A stretch of DNA of 64,000 nt from positions 62,001-126,000 of the forward strand of contig CAJIYN010000001.1 in assembly GCA_905181645.1 (NCBI GenBank), in the 5' to 3' direction. Under the pieces are notes generated by a model that was given only the letters and a program-made list of their open reading frames with translations, did no database searches and had not been told where the DNA came from. The translations under genes and the position numbers were made by a program. This DNA is from an uncultured SAR86 cluster bacterium. GTDB taxonomy: Bacteria > Pseudomonadota > Gammaproteobacteria > Magnimaribacterales > D2472. How positions within the stretch are numbered: position 1 is the first letter of the stretch; each line of letters starts with the position of its first letter. Positions 11,193-21,776 of this stretch are shown here, piece after piece.

Positions 11193-13377
11193 ATTAGAAA
11201 GCATTATTTATATACAAGACTTGCAAGATCTTTAACTTTAAGAGTAGGACTTTCAGTCTTTCTTTTTATTTTATTATTAACACCAATCGATTCTCTTTTT
11301 GCAGATGAAGGAATGTGGGAACCGTCTCAACTTCCAAATATTGAAAAAGATATTAGAGCAGCTGGATTTAAAGGTAATATCAAGAAATTTAGTGACTTAT
11401 TTGAACATCCTTTAAGCGCTATGGTTAGTCTCGGCGGTTGTTCAGCTGCATTTATATCTGATTCAGGCCTTATAGCTACAAACTACCATTGTGTTGAAGG
11501 CTCTTATCTACAATTTAATGCTAAGAGAATGGAAGAAGATTTATTTAAAACAGGATTTCTTGCAAGAAGTTTAGATGAAGAAGCGCCATCTGCACCAGGT
11601 GCTAGAGTTTATATCACCAAAGAGAGTACTAATGTAACTGCAGCAGTCTTGGAGGGAGCTAGCCAAGCTAAATCTGAAAATGATAGATATAAAATTATTC
11701 AATCCAATAGAAAAGAATTAATTAAGGGCTGTGAAACTAGTGAAGAATTTCAGTGTGAGGTGAGGAGCTTTTATTCTGGTGAAACCTATCAATTAATTAA
11801 AAAAATGATCATCAAAGATGTGAGATTAGTATATGCGCCACCTCAATCAATTGGTGAATATGGTGGTGAAGTAGATAACTGGATGTATCCAAGGCATACC
11901 GGTGACTTTGCTCTATTAAGAGCTTATGTAAGCCCTGAGAATGAAAGTAAAGAATATACAGAGAACAATGTTCCATACAAATCAGAGGACTTTCTAAAGG
12001 TCTCTAAAAAAGGTGTAAAAGAAGGTGATTTTGTAATGATAGCCGGCTATCCAGGAAGAAATAATATTTATACCCAGAAATAAGATTTGATGTCCAGTTT
12101 GGATTTGAAAATTATGTTGAGTATTTGAAATCAGGAATTGATTTAATGAGAGACCTAACCAAGGATGATGAAGAGAAGGCGCTAAAGTACAGAGGCAGTA
12201 TTAGTGGATTTGAAAATTATTATAAAAAAATAAGTGGGCAAATAGATCCAGCATTCTTTTAAATTACTTAAACAAGAAAGACAGAATTGGAATAAATTCC
12301 TTGATTTTATAGAGATGAATGGCAGTTCTGCTGAGCAAGATGTTTGAACCATCTGGAAAAGTTAAAATTACAATTAATGGAGATAAAACTATTGAAGTTG
12401 ATGGCGGATCAACTCTTTTAAATACCGCTGCAAGTTTATACAGACATGCTTATGAAAAAACTAAGCCTAATAACGAAAGAGAACCTGGTTATCAAGAAAG
12501 AGACTACGAAAGGTTAGTTAATAGAATGCGTGGTATGGAATACAGATTTGATGCAGAGGTAGATAAAGGTATCTTTCTTTTTAGATTAAATCGATATAGA
12601 GATGTTGATAGTAAAGATAGGCGAGTAATTTTTAGTAGTGCACTAAAATTAGATGAGCCATATAACGTTACTATTGCCGAGGTTGATGGTATGTATTCAT
12701 ATCCATCAGATCTATTAGATATGACTAAAAGAATTGCTTTATTGGATGCATCACTTGAAGAGCTAAATAGTTCATCAGATCCATTTATTATGCTTGCAAG
12801 AGATATGTTTGATGAAGGAATGGAACGTGAAAAGAAAAATAAAGCTAGATCTAGTTTGCAACAAAAAAATAAATCTATATATATAAGAGCATTGAGAGAA
12901 TTTTATAAATCACAAAATAAAGATATATATGCTGATGCAAATGGAACTCTTAGAGTTACTTTTGGAAATGTAATGGGCGTAGAGCTCAATGACGGAGTTT
13001 ATTACAAACCTTTCACCACACTTGAAGGCATAGCTGAAAAAAATACTGGAGTTTCACCATTTGAAGTTGATGTAAAGCAACTAAAATTAATCAATGATAA
13101 AAACTATGGCAGCTACAAGTCTAAAGCTATTGGAAGTGTTCCAGTTAATTATATTTCTAATTTAGATATATATTACGAAACTAGCACAACAACAATCAAT
13201 GCACGAGGTGAATTTGTTGGATTAGCTTTTGATGGAATGCTAGAAACTATTATTTCTGATTATAAATTTATACCAGAGACAAGAACTATTCATGTAGATT
13301 CTAGATATCTTTTATGGACATTAGAGGTCTTCGAAGAGGATACAAGACTTATAAAAGAAATGAAGATTGTTAAATAA
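11193..13377 (+). CDS. S46 family serine peptidase (dipeptidyl-peptidase 7/11-like), broken, foreign insert and unusual active-site motif
   Basis: A signal-peptide-like segment (VGLSVFLFILLL) precedes DEGMWEPSQLP. The sequence MVSLGGCSAAFISDSGLIATNYHCVEG is the S46 catalytic-His region, and GEYGGEVDNWMYPRHTGDFA is a conserved S46 block with the catalytic Asp. The expected GNSGSP serine motif near ~13175 reads ETSTTT instead, so activity is doubtful or the sequence is wrong there. S46 enzymes cut dipeptides from peptides in the periplasm. Frames change at ~12080 and ~12260. Residues from ~12320 to ~12425 look like the ferredoxin-domain start of NqrF, not S46. No clear ATG/GTG/TTG start is readable in frame; 11193 is only the upstream limit. 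Confidence 0.75.
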
Positions 13378-13397
13378 TTGTAGAAAATAAGAAAGGG

Positions 13398-13516
13398 CTC
13401 GAAGATTACATTTTAGAGAAACTTTGCTTTGATTTCTTATAGGAGATTATCAAAACACACTTTTAAGGTTCTATGTAGATAAGGGAAACTCAACACCTTA
13501 AACTATAACCTTCGAG
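13398..13516 (-). ncRNA. Candidate structured RNA with a three-way-junction fold, next to a Fur box
   Basis: Two facing 3' ends leave ~200 bases here. The sequence folds with a closing stem of 10 of 11 pairs (13398-13408 with 13506-13516), a second stem of 8 pairs (13462-13469 with 13495-13502) and a third of 6 pairs (13428-13433 with 13449-13454). A strong Fur box (13525-13539) lies just upstream if it is read on the minus strand, so the RNA would start at the closing stem. The RNA would end in a pyrimidine-rich tract (CCCTTTCTTATTTTC). No known RNA family is recognised; transcription and strand are inferred. Confidence 0.3.
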
Positions 13517-13524
13517 TGCGTAAA

Positions 13525-13539
13525 TGATAATCATTCTCA
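13525..13539. promoter_or_regulatory. Fur-like box between S46 and katG 3' ends
   Basis: TGATAATCATTCTCA matches 13 of 14 non-central positions of the 7-1-7 Fur consensus. It lies downstream of katG and of the S46 gene, not before any protein gene, which suggests it controls an RNA. Confidence 0.6.
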
Positions 13540-13549
13540 TCTAATATTT

Positions 13550-13569
13550 AAGAAATTATGTTATTTCTT
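13550..13569 (-). terminator. Weak hairpin after katG
   Basis: AAGAAAT (13550-13556) pairs with ATTTCTT (13563-13569) around a 6-base loop, just after the katG stop in its reading direction. There is no good T-run, so it is a weak terminator candidate. Confidence 0.3.
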
Positions 13570-13575
13570 ATTGAA

Positions 13576-15739
<2,164 letters not shown>

Positions 15740-15834
15740 TTATGAGAAAATATATAGACATGATTTTACAGTAAAATAAAATTATTTTTATGAAAAATTT
15801 ATAAAAACTTTATTGCTAATAAATATAAACTAAA

Positions 15835-15849
15835 TGATAATTATTTTAC
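15835..15849. promoter_or_regulatory. Fur-family-like box between katG and the sodN operon
   Basis: TGATAATTATTTTAC matches 11 of 14 Fur 7-1-7 positions. It sits ~23 bases before the small gene at 15872 and ~120 bases upstream of katG. Given the nickel SOD downstream, a Nur- or Fur-type regulator is plausible. Confidence 0.4.
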
Positions 15850-15871
15850 ACATAAAAAATAGGAAAATATC

Positions 15872-16060
15872 TTGAAAAAACTAACATCAATAATATTTTG
15901 CGCTCTCGCATCATTTAATTTAAGTGCTCATGGGGAAGGAATAGTTGGTCTACATATTCATGGTGAGTCTACTTTAGTACTAGGACTAATCTTGGCTATG
16001 TTGATAGTAATGCCAATGTACTTTTCAAAGAAATTGCTATTAATTAAGAAGGAGAAATAA
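15872..16060 (+). CDS. Small His-containing membrane protein ahead of sodN
   Basis: A TTG start at 15872 follows AGGAAAAT. The 62-residue protein begins with a signal/anchor helix (LTSIIFCALASF), then a short stretch with three His (SAHGEG, GLHIHGES), then a second hydrophobic segment (LVLGLILAMLIVMPMYF) and a Lys-rich end. It ends one base before sodN, so it is almost surely in the same operon. A periplasm-facing His cluster between two helices suggests a role in nickel or copper handling, but this is inference; I do not recognise the family. Confidence 0.55.
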   Translation: MKKLTSIIFCALASFNLSAHGEGIVGLHIHGESTLVLGLILAMLIVMPMYFSKKLLLIKKEK

Positions 16061-16061
16061 T

Positions 16062-16532
16062 ATGTTTAAAATTGAAGAAGTAAGTGCTCATTGTGATATA
16101 CCTTGTGGTGTATACGATCCAGGTGAAGCCCAGTATGCAGTATTAAGTGTTATTAGATTTATTGATTTAATAAATGAAATGCCTGAAGCGGTAACTAGTA
16201 AAGATGATTTAGCTAAATTCACGCGTTTAGTTCAGCAAAAAGAAGAACATGCTGTAATTGCTAAAAATGCAGTAACAGTAATTTGGGGTGATTACTTTAA
16301 GGCACCACAAATTGAAAAGCATCCTGGAGTTCATGATTTAGTTCATTCAATCATGATGGATGGATCTAAATGTAAACAAGGACTGCATAGAGAAGATGGT
16401 TTAAGTCTTCTTTCAAAAATTAATGAGTTTGCTGAAATGTTTTGGGCAACTAAAGAGGTAGAGACTGAAAAGAAAATCTCTCCTTACGCACCAAACTTGG
16501 AAGTAGTAGTCCCAGTTCTGAAGTCTGCTTAA
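16062..16532 (+). CDS. sodN: Nickel superoxide dismutase precursor
   Basis: The nickel-hook HCDIPCGVYDP follows a short N-terminal leader (MFKIEEVSA), as in NiSOD precursors whose leader is removed so that His1 becomes free. WGDYFKAPQIEKHPGVHDLVH and a C-terminal helical segment with WATKE match the family. It converts superoxide to oxygen and peroxide, partnering KatG across the divergent promoter. It is followed by sodX, the maturation protease. The C-terminus (ISPYAPNLEVVVPVLKSA) is somewhat longer than in Streptomyces NiSOD. Confidence 0.95.
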   Translation: MFKIEEVSAHCDIPCGVYDPGEAQYAVLSVIRFIDLINEMPEAVTSKDDLAKFTRLVQQKEEHAVIAKNAVTVIWGDYFKAPQIEKHPGVHDLVHSIMMDGSKCKQGLHREDGLSLLSKINEFAEMFWATKEVETEKKISPYAPNLEVVVPVLKSA

Positions 16533-16542
16533 AATCTTTAAA

Positions 16543-16787
16543 GTGTCGGGAGTAAGTATGCTCCCGCCTATAAACCAAATGATTACGTTGTTTGTTTAAA
16601 AACAAAAAATATTAATGTGGATGATGTAATCATTATGCAAACTAATGATCTTGGAAAAGTAGTCAAAAGAGTCAAACAATTTAGATTCTTTAAAAATATT
16701 AGGCAACTCATTCATCATTCAAAAAGATTCTATATGACGCATAAACTAGATACAGTTATTGGAAGAGTTATATTTAAATTATTTTAA
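16543..16787 (+). CDS. sodX: SodX, NiSOD maturation protease (signal-peptidase-like), frameshifted
   Basis: A GTG start at 16543 lies 11 bases after sodN. The first residues SGVSMLP carry the catalytic Ser motif of S26-type peptidases. After a frameshift at ~16565 the frame continues with YKPNDYVVCLK, DDVIIMQ and VVKRVKQF (candidate catalytic Lys), and ends with HKLDTVIGRVIFKLF. In the family, SodX cleaves the NiSOD leader before the His so the nickel hook can form. Its 3' end overlaps mntR by 9 bases on the opposite strand. Confidence 0.75.
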
Positions 16788-17189
16788 AAATTTTTTCATC
16801 GCTGCGAGAGTTTTTGAGCCTACATGATGCTCAATACCCTCACTGTCTATATCGGCATTAACCTTATCAACACCAAGCTTGATTAAAAAAGCTAAAACAA
16901 TTAAATGACGTTCTTTAACTCGTTTAGCAAGTTTAGAGCCTTTAGCTGTAAGTTCTACTGGTTTATAAGGTTTAGAGTATAAAAGATCTTCCTCTTGCAG
17001 TCGTTTCACTATGCGAGAAACGGTAACATGGCTAACATTAAAATATCTTGCTAGATCGAGTACCCTGCACTCACCCTGCTCCTCAATCAACTCCATAACA
17101 GCTTCAACATAATCTTCAGCGGTCTCACTAGCATGACGTGAACGGGTCTGTGAAAAAGGAACCGAACGTGCTTTAATTTTATCTTTCAC
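16779..17189 (-). CDS. mntR: MntR manganese-responsive transcriptional regulator
   Basis: An intact DtxR-family protein of 136 residues. The winged helix reads DLARYFNVSHVTVSRIVKRLQEEDLL, and the metal-binding/dimer part reads RHLIVLAFLIKLGV and DSEGIEHHVGSKTLAAM, with the His-rich EGIEHH typical of MntR. GTG is the start, with a strong GGGGGAGGAAACC site just upstream. MntR represses manganese uptake genes when Mn is plentiful. It diverges from the DUF2061-like gene, with an MntR box between. Confidence 0.9.
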   Translation of the reverse strand: MKDKIKARSVPFSQTRSRHASETAEDYVEAVMELIEEQGECRVLDLARYFNVSHVTVSRIVKRLQEEDLLYSKPYKPVELTAKGSKLAKRVKERHLIVLAFLIKLGVDKVNADIDSEGIEHHVGSKTLAAMKKFLK

Positions 17190-17239
17190 TGGTTTCCTCC
17201 CCCTTTTTTTTAAATTAGCTTTTAATATTAATTATACCC

Positions 17240-17268
17240 TTGACATCATCCGTAGCCATTGCTACATT
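17240..17268 (+). promoter_or_regulatory. Promoter of the MntX-like gene
   Basis: TTGACA (17240-17245) and TACATT (17263-17268) are 17 bases apart. The start codon follows at 17275, so the transcript would be almost leaderless. Confidence 0.5.
17252..17265. promoter_or_regulatory. MntR operator
   Basis: GTAGCCATTGCTAC is an inverted repeat with the TAGC-N4-GCTA core of the E. coli MntR box. It overlaps the -10/-35 spacer of the divergent gene, so MntR bound with Mn would block that promoter. Confidence 0.65.
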
Positions 17269-17274
17269 TACATC

Positions 17275-17731
17275 GTGAAAGATTACTTAAAATATGATGA
17301 TATAAAAATTTTCAAATATGAAAATCTTTATCTATCTATAATTTATACCATCGGCCATATCCTTGTTGCTATGGCATGTAATAGAATTATTACCGGTGCA
17401 TCTCTTGATATGGCTGTAGCAGATGCATTTATTGAGCCAATCATTAATGGTTTCTGGTTCTACTTCCTTTTGGTTTATTTAAAGAAAACATTGGTTAAAA
17501 AAATTGAATCAAGTAATCTAACATTTATAAGTGTTAATCAGATTGGTTTTTTATTAGCATTTCTCTATACGATTGGTCATATTCTTATTGCTATGACTTG
17601 CAATAGATTGCTTACAGGAGCTCCATTAAATCTTGCAGTTATTGATGCATTTGTAGAGCCGTATAGTAAATGGTTTTTGGTTTTATCTACTATTTGAAGT
17701 TTTTAATAAATATAAGAAGAAGAAAAAATAG
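17275..17731 (+). CDS. mntX: Duplicated DUF2061-like membrane protein, candidate MntX manganese importer, one frameshift
   Basis: GTG start at 17275. The protein has two homologous halves, each with TIGHILVAM-CNR--TGA-L--A--DAFxEP followed by a GFWFY helix. This looks like a tandem repeat of a DUF2061-type membrane module. After a frameshift at ~17668, the second half ends GFWFYLLFEVFNKYKKKKK. As I recall the literature, MntX is a small manganese uptake protein of marine bacteria of this kind, and control by MntR and the operator upstream supports that. Export is less likely but not excluded. Confidence 0.6.
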
Positions 17732-17981
17732 ACTAAACATTTAGTCGTTAATATTTCTCCATCAAGCTGAGTTACAAGACTCGCATCAATAAATAATAAA
17801 ACTATACAGGATTTAAAAATGTTCAACTATTAATAGATATTTTTTCCTCATCTCTTAAGGCAAATACTAAGGGCTTCTAAAAGAAATAAACTGGTTGAGC
17901 TGAAGGCCCGAGGTTGAAGCCAATTAGCCGCCTTCAAACTCCTCCTACAAAAATTGTTTCCGTAGCTTGTTCTTGTTTTGG
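17732..17981. other. Intergenic region, no gene seen
   Basis: It starts with a perfect 16-base palindrome GACTAAACATTTAGTC (17732-17747). A more GC-rich block at ~17900-17950 can form TTGAAG/CTTCAA stem pairs but matches no known RNA that I recognise. The rest is AT-rich and has no credible reading frame. Confidence 0.4.
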
Positions 17982-18749
17982 TTATTTGGAATGAAGTCTA
18001 GATGTAATATGATTAAAAGCCTCATCCACACTGCTGGTAACAAAAAATAGATCTAAGTCTTTTCTGTCTATTGTCCCAAATTCAACTAAGGTTTCAAAAT
18101 TAATTAACTTACTCCAGAACTCTTTTCCAAAAAGAACTATGGGTAGATTTTTTGTAATTTTTTTAGTCTGAATGAGTGTAAGAATTTCAAAAAACTCGTC
18201 CATGGTTCCAAAGCCTCCAGGCATAATTACCAAGGCTTTTGCTGGATAGGTAAACCAAAATTTTCTTGTAAAAAAATAATGGAATTCAAAATCTAACTCT
18301 GGAGTCACATATGGATTTGGAATATTTTCAAAGGGTAGAGAAATTCTAAGTGCCATACTTTTACCTCCAGCATCACTTGCTCCTCTGTTGGCTGCAATCA
18401 TGATACCAGGGCCTCCGCCTGAACAAACAACATATTTTTGATACTGACCTTCTAAATCAAGGGACCATTCTGTCAATTTTTTTGAGAGCTCTCTTGTGGC
18501 ATCATAGTACTCAGCTAATTTGGTATTTTTACTGAGTCTTTCTTCTCCACTTAGATCTTCAGGAGATGGCGCTCTTGCTGATCCAAAAATCACTATGGTA
18601 TCTTTGACCTTTTGTTCTTCAAGTTGTAATTTTGGATAAAGATATTCAGATAAAATTCTTAGAGGGCGAGCATCCTTGCTGGTCAAAAAATCTAAATTTT
18701 TATAAGCTTTTTCTATTACTGGAGTTTTAGTATCTTTAGGTTTTGTCAT
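17982..18749 (-). CDS. LOG family protein (TIGR00730-like Rossmann fold)
   Basis: An intact 255-residue protein. It shows the nucleotide-site motifs of LOG/lysine-decarboxylase-like proteins: VVCSGGGPGIMIAANRGA and the PGGFGTMDEFFE catalytic loop (PGGxGTxxE). Members cleave nucleoside monophosphates, releasing a base such as a cytokinin. The N-terminal ~75 residues form an extra helical part seen in the longer bacterial members. It stands alone, with tRNA-Ala upstream on the same strand. Confidence 0.85.
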   Translation of the reverse strand: MTKPKDTKTPVIEKAYKNLDFLTSKDARPLRILSEYLYPKLQLEEQKVKDTIVIFGSARAPSPEDLSGEERLSKNTKLAEYYDATRELSKKLTEWSLDLEGQYQKYVVCSGGGPGIMIAANRGASDAGGKSMALRISLPFENIPNPYVTPELDFEFHYFFTRKFWFTYPAKALVIMPGGFGTMDEFFEILTLIQTKKITKNLPIVLFGKEFWSKLINFETLVEFGTIDRKDLDLFFVTSSVDEAFNHITSRLHSK

Positions 18750-18800
18750 ATATTTACTATAACAAACTTATCTTACTGTAAGGATTATAGATTTGATAAG

Positions 18801-18876
18801 TGGTGGAGCTACGCGGGATCGAACCGCGGACCCCCTGCTTGCAAAGCAGGTGCTCTCCCAGCTGAGCTATAGCCCC
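18801..18876 (-). tRNA. tRNA-Ala (TGC anticodon)
   Basis: The complement reads as a full cloverleaf: acceptor GGGGCTA pairs with TAGCTCC, D-arm GCTCAGCTGGGAGAGC, anticodon loop with TGC, T-arm GCGGTTCGATCCCGC, and encoded CCA. Confidence 0.97.
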
Positions 18877-18973
18877 ATTATTGAGTCGACAATTGTACTT
18901 TATTAAAGATTAATTGTAACCCTGTGTAATCGACAAAATAATCAACTGATAAGAGATCTATTTCTTGTATGCA

Positions 18974-19010
18974 TAAAAAAAGAGAGCTGCTTAGTTAAAA
19001 ACAGCTCTCT
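18974..19010 (-). terminator. Rho-independent terminator of the TonB receptor gene
   Basis: AGAGAGCTG (18981-18989) pairs with CAGCTCTCT (19002-19010), with a 7-T run on the minus strand at 18974-18980, right after the receptor stop at 19024. Confidence 0.85.
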
Positions 19011-19023
19011 CTTAAATTATTGA

Positions 19024-21192
19024 CTAGAAGTTGAAAGTAAAACCAACTTTTATAGATTTAGGTTTTTGCGATCTTGCTCCATTTTTTGGTGCTCTCGACA
19101 CTATATCTACATCATCAGTTATATTTTCAACAACAGTATAAATAGACATATTCTCACTTAATTTTTGTCTAAGACTTAAATCAATAAAGGTATATGACTC
19201 TATATTTTCAAATGCGCCACATTGTGCAGTAGAACAAGTACTCCCGTACTTAACTAGTCTCATGTCTCCACTTAAACCAGTTAGGTTTACAAAACCAGCA
19301 ACTAAAGCTAATTGTGAATCAGGAAGGTAAGGAACGTCGTCGCCTGCGGCAACTGTTCCAAAGTAATCTGAATCAAAACTTGATTGGAATTCAGACGAAG
19401 TTGTTGCCCATGTGAAGGCCATTGGATATGAAATGCTGTCAGGGCCATCGATAACAGTCGAAGCTGTTACTTCAAAACCTGATACATCAACTTCTCCAGC
19501 GCTAAAAGTATCACCAGCTTCACAGTCTCCCCCGCTAGAATTTTTACATTCTCCAACTAAATTTGCATAATCACTAGCAAAATACATTACTTCTAAAGCT
19601 GTAACATCTTTGTTGTATCTAAAACCAAGCTCCATATTATCAGCTTGCTCTGCATCTCCACCGAATACAGGTGACATACCTTGATGGAAACCTGCAACTA
19701 ATTTTAGGTTTTCATTCATATCATACGTAGCACCAAATCCAGTAGTTGTATAATCTCCAGAAGAGTTTTTAGGATAGCTTGAATTTAGCATAGTTCTTGT
19801 TGGAACACCGTCATCCCATCTAATTTCAACTTTATCAAATTCTTCAGATCTATGTCCAATAGTAACTGCTAATGCACCCATAGTAATGGTATCTTGGATA
19901 AACCATGATGTTGCTGTTGTAGTTCTTAGTCTGTTGTTGCTTCCTGTAAAACCAGTTGAACATGAAACTAAAGCGGAAAGACTTCCGCCTGCTGCTTGGT
20001 CAGTACACTCATAACTTTGAAGTCTGCTTTCAGAATCTTCCATATCTCTATAACCAAAAGTTATAGCATTGTTACCAATTTCTTTTGAAAGATTAAATTG
20101 CATGCCTTCATTTGTATAAAATCTATTGTTATGCTTTAACTTAATAGTAACAGCTAAATCACCATCAAGAATAGCTTGAGCATTTGCGTCTCCAGCATTT
20201 GCAGCAGCGATAACTTCATCAATGCCATCTTCTACGCCATGGGCTTTAGTGTTGTTAGCTTTGTCAACTTTAAACCAATCTCTATGGTAGTCATTGCTCC
20301 ACATAGTTGCAGTTAATGTAAATGCTTCATAGTCTCCAACATAAGCAAAAGAAGTTTGCTCTCCGTCATTATTCATAACGTCATAAAAACTCATCCCATA
20401 TCTTTTTCTAGGATTGTTTTCAAAACTTGCTTGGGTTAAACCAACATAAGTTTGATTAGATGTTTCATCTATATCAAGCATTTTAAAAGTAAGCTCATGA
20501 ACACCTGATGTATAACTTAATTTTGCAAGGAAATCAGATTTATCAAAACCTGTATCGCCACCCATATTCATAATTGAATCAAATCCATCAACTGAATTTT
20601 CATGAATTTCTACTAAACCTGAAAGGGTTCCATTATTAACTCCATAAGTAGCATGAGTTCTTGATAGTCCGTCACTTCCTAGCTCTTGAGTAACAAAACC
20701 GCCATTAGCTTCAGGAATAGGAGTACTAATCATATTAATAGCTCCACCGATTGTAGATGGTCCTTGAGTAATTGCTGCTGGTCCTTTTAGAACCTCAACA
20801 GCGTGAATTCTTCCAGTAGTTGGGAAGTAATATGCTGATGCAGATGTATATGGAGCTGGAGCAATAAGCACTCCGTCTTCCATTAGTGTAACTTTACCAG
20901 ATCTATCAGGAGCAGTACCTCTAATGGATATATTTGGTCTAAGACCGTATCCATCTTCAGTTCTTACGTATACTCCAGGTACAGCTGATAAGATTTTATG
21001 TATATCAGTGTCAACCATTTTAGCTAGATCTTCATTAGATAGAACTGTTGCAGAACCTGCGACATCTTCCTGAGACCCTACTATAGTAACGGTTTCAACT
21101 GTATTCATTTCCATTTCAGCATAAGCGCTTAAGCTAAATAATGCTAAGAAAGCAAATGAATTTAAGACTTTAATATTAATGCTCATGAACAA
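19024..21192 (-). CDS. TonB-dependent receptor (FecA-type), Fur-controlled
   Basis: An intact 722-residue outer-membrane receptor. It has a signal peptide (FAFLALFSLSAYA), a TonB-box-like stretch (ETVTIVG), a plug with ILSAVPGVYVRTEDG, NISIRGTAPDRSG and EVLKGPAAITQGPSTIGGAINMIS, and a C-terminal beta-barrel ending in Phe (GFTFNF). The plug resembles iron-citrate-type receptors. The perfect Fur box upstream makes a ferric siderophore or chelate the likely cargo. It is one of few long genes here without a frameshift. Confidence 0.9.
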   Translation of the reverse strand: MFMSINIKVLNSFAFLALFSLSAYAEMEMNTVETVTIVGSQEDVAGSATVLSNEDLAKMVDTDIHKILSAVPGVYVRTEDGYGLRPNISIRGTAPDRSGKVTLMEDGVLIAPAPYTSASAYYFPTTGRIHAVEVLKGPAAITQGPSTIGGAINMISTPIPEANGGFVTQELGSDGLSRTHATYGVNNGTLSGLVEIHENSVDGFDSIMNMGGDTGFDKSDFLAKLSYTSGVHELTFKMLDIDETSNQTYVGLTQASFENNPRKRYGMSFYDVMNNDGEQTSFAYVGDYEAFTLTATMWSNDYHRDWFKVDKANNTKAHGVEDGIDEVIAAANAGDANAQAILDGDLAVTIKLKHNNRFYTNEGMQFNLSKEIGNNAITFGYRDMEDSESRLQSYECTDQAAGGSLSALVSCSTGFTGSNNRLRTTTATSWFIQDTITMGALAVTIGHRSEEFDKVEIRWDDGVPTRTMLNSSYPKNSSGDYTTTGFGATYDMNENLKLVAGFHQGMSPVFGGDAEQADNMELGFRYNKDVTALEVMYFASDYANLVGECKNSSGGDCEAGDTFSAGEVDVSGFEVTASTVIDGPDSISYPMAFTWATTSSEFQSSFDSDYFGTVAAGDDVPYLPDSQLALVAGFVNLTGLSGDMRLVKYGSTCSTAQCGAFENIESYTFIDLSLRQKLSENMSIYTVVENITDDVDIVSRAPKNGARSQKPKSIKVGFTFNF

Positions 21193-21223
21193 GATTCCAT
21201 GTATGTTCGATTTTATTCGGGAA

Positions 21224-21238
21224 TGATAATCATTATCA
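21224..21238. promoter_or_regulatory. Perfect Fur box upstream of the TonB receptor
   Basis: TGATAATCATTATCA fits all 14 non-central positions of the 7-1-7 Fur consensus and lies 32 bases before the receptor ATG. Confidence 0.85.
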
Positions 21239-21310
21239 TTTAGATTTACAAGTGTTTATATGTATTTATTTAAGAGATATATTAAGAGAATATATAACCT
21301 AAAAGACCTT

Positions 21311-21730
21311 TTAAGCTTTAGAGTTTCCTCTTATTGCAAAATATAGACCTAAGGTAAATAAGAAAATTTGTTCTGATTTAAATAATTTAGGAGTTATAAA
21401 CCATTCAGGATGTCCTAAATAAAAAGCACCTATCATAATTACAACCACTGCCCCGCCCGAAAGCCTGGTAATTAGATTGCCTAGATTATTAGCGAAGAAG
21501 CCACCTAAGATAATTCCTAGTCCAGCTGACATTTCACCTATTGAAACAGCTGAAGCTACGACATCAGGAGCTGGCATTCCTCCACTCTCAAACCACTTAA
21601 CGAGATTTTGTGGAGGCAAAGGCAATTTACCGTACCCATGGAGAAAGAAACTAACTCCTAGAGAGAGTCTTAATAACCAAGGGGTTATACCAAGAAAAGG
21701 TTTTGCTATTGCGTCTAAAGATTTATTTAA
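21311..21730 (-). CDS. DoxX family membrane protein
   Basis: The frame is open back to ~21735 and starts with a DoxX-type N-terminus: ITPWLLRLSLGVSFFLHGYGKLPLP. It continues with PPQNLVKWFESGG, VSIGEMSAGLGIILGG and two further helices. DoxX proteins are four-helix membrane proteins, some linked to thiosulfate oxidation or sulfur/oxidative homeostasis. No clear ATG or GTG is visible at the beginning, so the start is uncertain. It lies on the same strand as the TonB receptor, further upstream. Confidence 0.7.
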   Translation of the reverse strand, partial: LNKSLDAIAKPFLGITPWLLRLSLGVSFFLHGYGKLPLPPQNLVKWFESGGMPAPDVVASAVSIGEMSAGLGIILGGFFANNLGNLITRLSGGAVVVIMIGAFYLGHPEWFITPKLFKSEQIFLFTLGLYFAIRGNSKA

Positions 21731-21776
21731 GGCAAAATAATTAGTTTATTTAAAAAATGAGAAGTAGGCAATTTGT

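Noticed and set aside
17875-17960. GC-rich block considered as tmRNA, RNase P or SRP RNA
   Set aside because: None of the conserved motifs of these RNAs is present and only a 6-bp stem is seen.
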